DNA of 6,693 nucleotides, taken from assembly GCA_003641555.1 (NCBI GenBank), contig QNAT01000070.1, forward strand, positions 1 to 6,693. Direction: 5' to 3'. A program made the translations under genes and the position numbers. Source of the DNA: Thermotoga sp. GTDB lineage: Bacteria; Thermotogota; Thermotogae; B3-G13. The notes under the pieces are model-generated. The model had not been told where the DNA came from. It worked only from the letters and a program-made list of their open reading frames with translations, and searched no databases. Shown here piece after piece: positions 5,739 to 6,693 of the stretch; position 1 is the stretch's first letter; every line of letters starts with the position of its first letter.

Positions 5739-6693
5739 TCATCTCTTTATGTTGACCAGATCTCTGAGTATTTCATCTGTTGTAGTGATCACTCTTGCAT
5801 TTGCTTGAAATCCTCTTTGAGCGATGATCATCTTGGTGAATTCCTCGGCTAAATCAACATTGGACATCTCGAGGGCACCTGCACTTATTGAACCTCTGCC
5901 TCCTGTGTTTGCCTGTCCAATAACTGGAATTCCTGAGTTTGCAGATTGTCGATACATAGAATTACCTGCCGATGTAAGCCCGGAAGGATTGTTGAACGTA
6001 GCCAGTGCTACCTGTCCCAGGGTATCCGTTAATCCATTGGAAAAAGCACCGACTATTTCTCCATTTGAATTTATCGCAAAAGATTGCAATGTTCCTTCTG
6101 CATTTCCGTTTTGGTCTCTCAAGTCTGCCGTAGATGGAGCATCATATTGTGATACTCTGCCGAAATCCATCTGAATCTTTACTGTATTTGCACCGGCAGC
6201 TGAGGGAGGAGAAGAAGTCGAACTCAAAGCGCCTCCAGTTTCAGCGGGTTCAAACCATATACCCGATGGTCCGCCACTCGTTATTATATTTCCATCGTCA
6301 TCGATACGCCAATTCGATGCTGCCAATTTGCCATTCGCATCGAATGCTATAACACCTCGAGCAGGTAGATCATTTTTCCCCGTGTCAGGGTTTGGCATTT
6401 TGTTACCTTCCGCATCAAGTGCGTATATCGGTTCTCCTGTTGTACTTTCTGCTTCCCACAGCCAGGCATTCTGCTGGAGTTTCGTGAATCTAACGTATAT
6501 GTTGTACATGTGACCCAGAGAATCGTAGACCTCCATGGGGGCTACGTGAACCGGTGATTCATAATCTGCCGTAACGTAGTTATCGACGTTATCCGTTTCA
6601 GTAAATCTTATCTCACCCTGTGAAGGTACGTTTATCAGATCGGTGGGGGAAAGAGAAACGGTTAAAACATCTGTATCGGTGCCAGCAGCAGCC
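5739..6693 (-). CDS. flgE: Flagellar hook protein FlgE (C-terminal part, continues off the right edge)
   Basis: FlgE polymerises outside the cell into the curved hook linking rod and filament. The frame stays open to the window edge (317 complete codons seen), so the start and the N-terminal rod-like helix lie outside. ATG 6534-6536 is an internal methionine: the frame continues upstream through SPVHVAP, and MEVYDSLGHMYNIYVRFTK is the family's conserved mid-protein block. The Gly/Ser/Asp-rich region after it is the exposed hook domain. The C-terminus has GRGSISAGALEMSNVDLAEE, then EEFTKMIIAQRGFQANARVI and TTTDEILRDLVNIKR. This is the Flg_bbr_C signature shared by rod and hook proteins, whose coiled coil lines the channel. 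FlgG shares that end, but the size of the variable middle region and its place before flbD-motA favour FlgE. Confidence 0.94.
   Translation of the reverse strand, partial: AAAGTDTDVLTVSLSPTDLINVPSQGEIRFTETDNVDNYVTADYESPVHVAPMEVYDSLGHMYNIYVRFTKLQQNAWLWEAESTTGEPIYALDAEGNKMPNPDTGKNDLPARGVIAFDANGKLAASNWRIDDDGNIITSGGPSGIWFEPAETGGALSSTSSPPSAAGANTVKIQMDFGRVSQYDAPSTADLRDQNGNAEGTLQSFAINSNGEIVGAFSNGLTDTLGQVALATFNNPSGLTSAGNSMYRQSANSGIPVIGQANTGGRGSISAGALEMSNVDLAEEFTKMIIAQRGFQANARVITTTDEILRDLVNIKR

Noticed and set aside
5739..6536. A complete 265-residue gene starting at ATG 6534-6536
   Set aside because: The same frame stays open to the window edge with FlgE-like sequence (SPVHVAP before the Met) and there is no ribosome site, so this Met is internal to flgE.

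Overview
The window is the downstream end of a flagellar motor operon, read entirely on the minus strand (right to left). The gene order is flgE (hook protein, cut by the right edge), flbD, motA, motB, fliL, fliM, fliY, then a LolA-like envelope protein. This order, a FliY with an intact CheC-type phosphatase module, AT-rich DNA with heavy ATA/AGA codon use, and an envelope lipoprotein-carrier-like gene suggest a motile member of the Thermotogota (Thermotoga/Kosmotoga/Petrotoga relatives). The genus cannot be fixed from the sequence. Firmicutes also use FliY, so the phylum call is an inference.

Layout from right to left. At 6693-5739 lies the C-terminal part of FlgE. At 5686-5474 is the small FlbD protein. 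At 5463-3783 is the stator pair MotA/MotB. At 3782-3297 is FliL, which associates with the stator. At 3229-1116 are the switch proteins FliM and FliY. At 1084-308 is a secreted or membrane-anchored LolA-like protein of unproven function. motA/motB overlap by 8 bases, motB/fliL abut (TAA then ATG), and the fliY ribosome site lies inside the last codons of fliM, so translation is tightly coupled. No promoter is visible inside the cluster; the operon promoter must lie to the right of the window.

How the genes work together: MotA/MotB form the ion channel that anchors to peptidoglycan and turns the rotor. FliL sits with the stator. FliM and FliY form the C-ring switch that binds phospho-CheY, and FliY should also dephosphorylate it. 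FlgE builds the hook that passes torque to the filament. MotA carries the threonine pair typical of sodium-driven stators. MotB has two oddities in its peptidoglycan-binding domain: an altered GHTD-type motif and a helical insertion that contains a SHOCT-like segment.

The left 300 bases hold the end of an unrelated plus-strand gene, possibly a frameshifted antitoxin remnant. Two terminators follow back to back, one for each converging transcript. I found no tRNA, rRNA, CRISPR array or insertion sequence, and no clear sign of a wholly new system. The most interesting points are the MotB insertion, the LolA-like gene ending the operon, and a 19-base element shared by two intergenic gaps.
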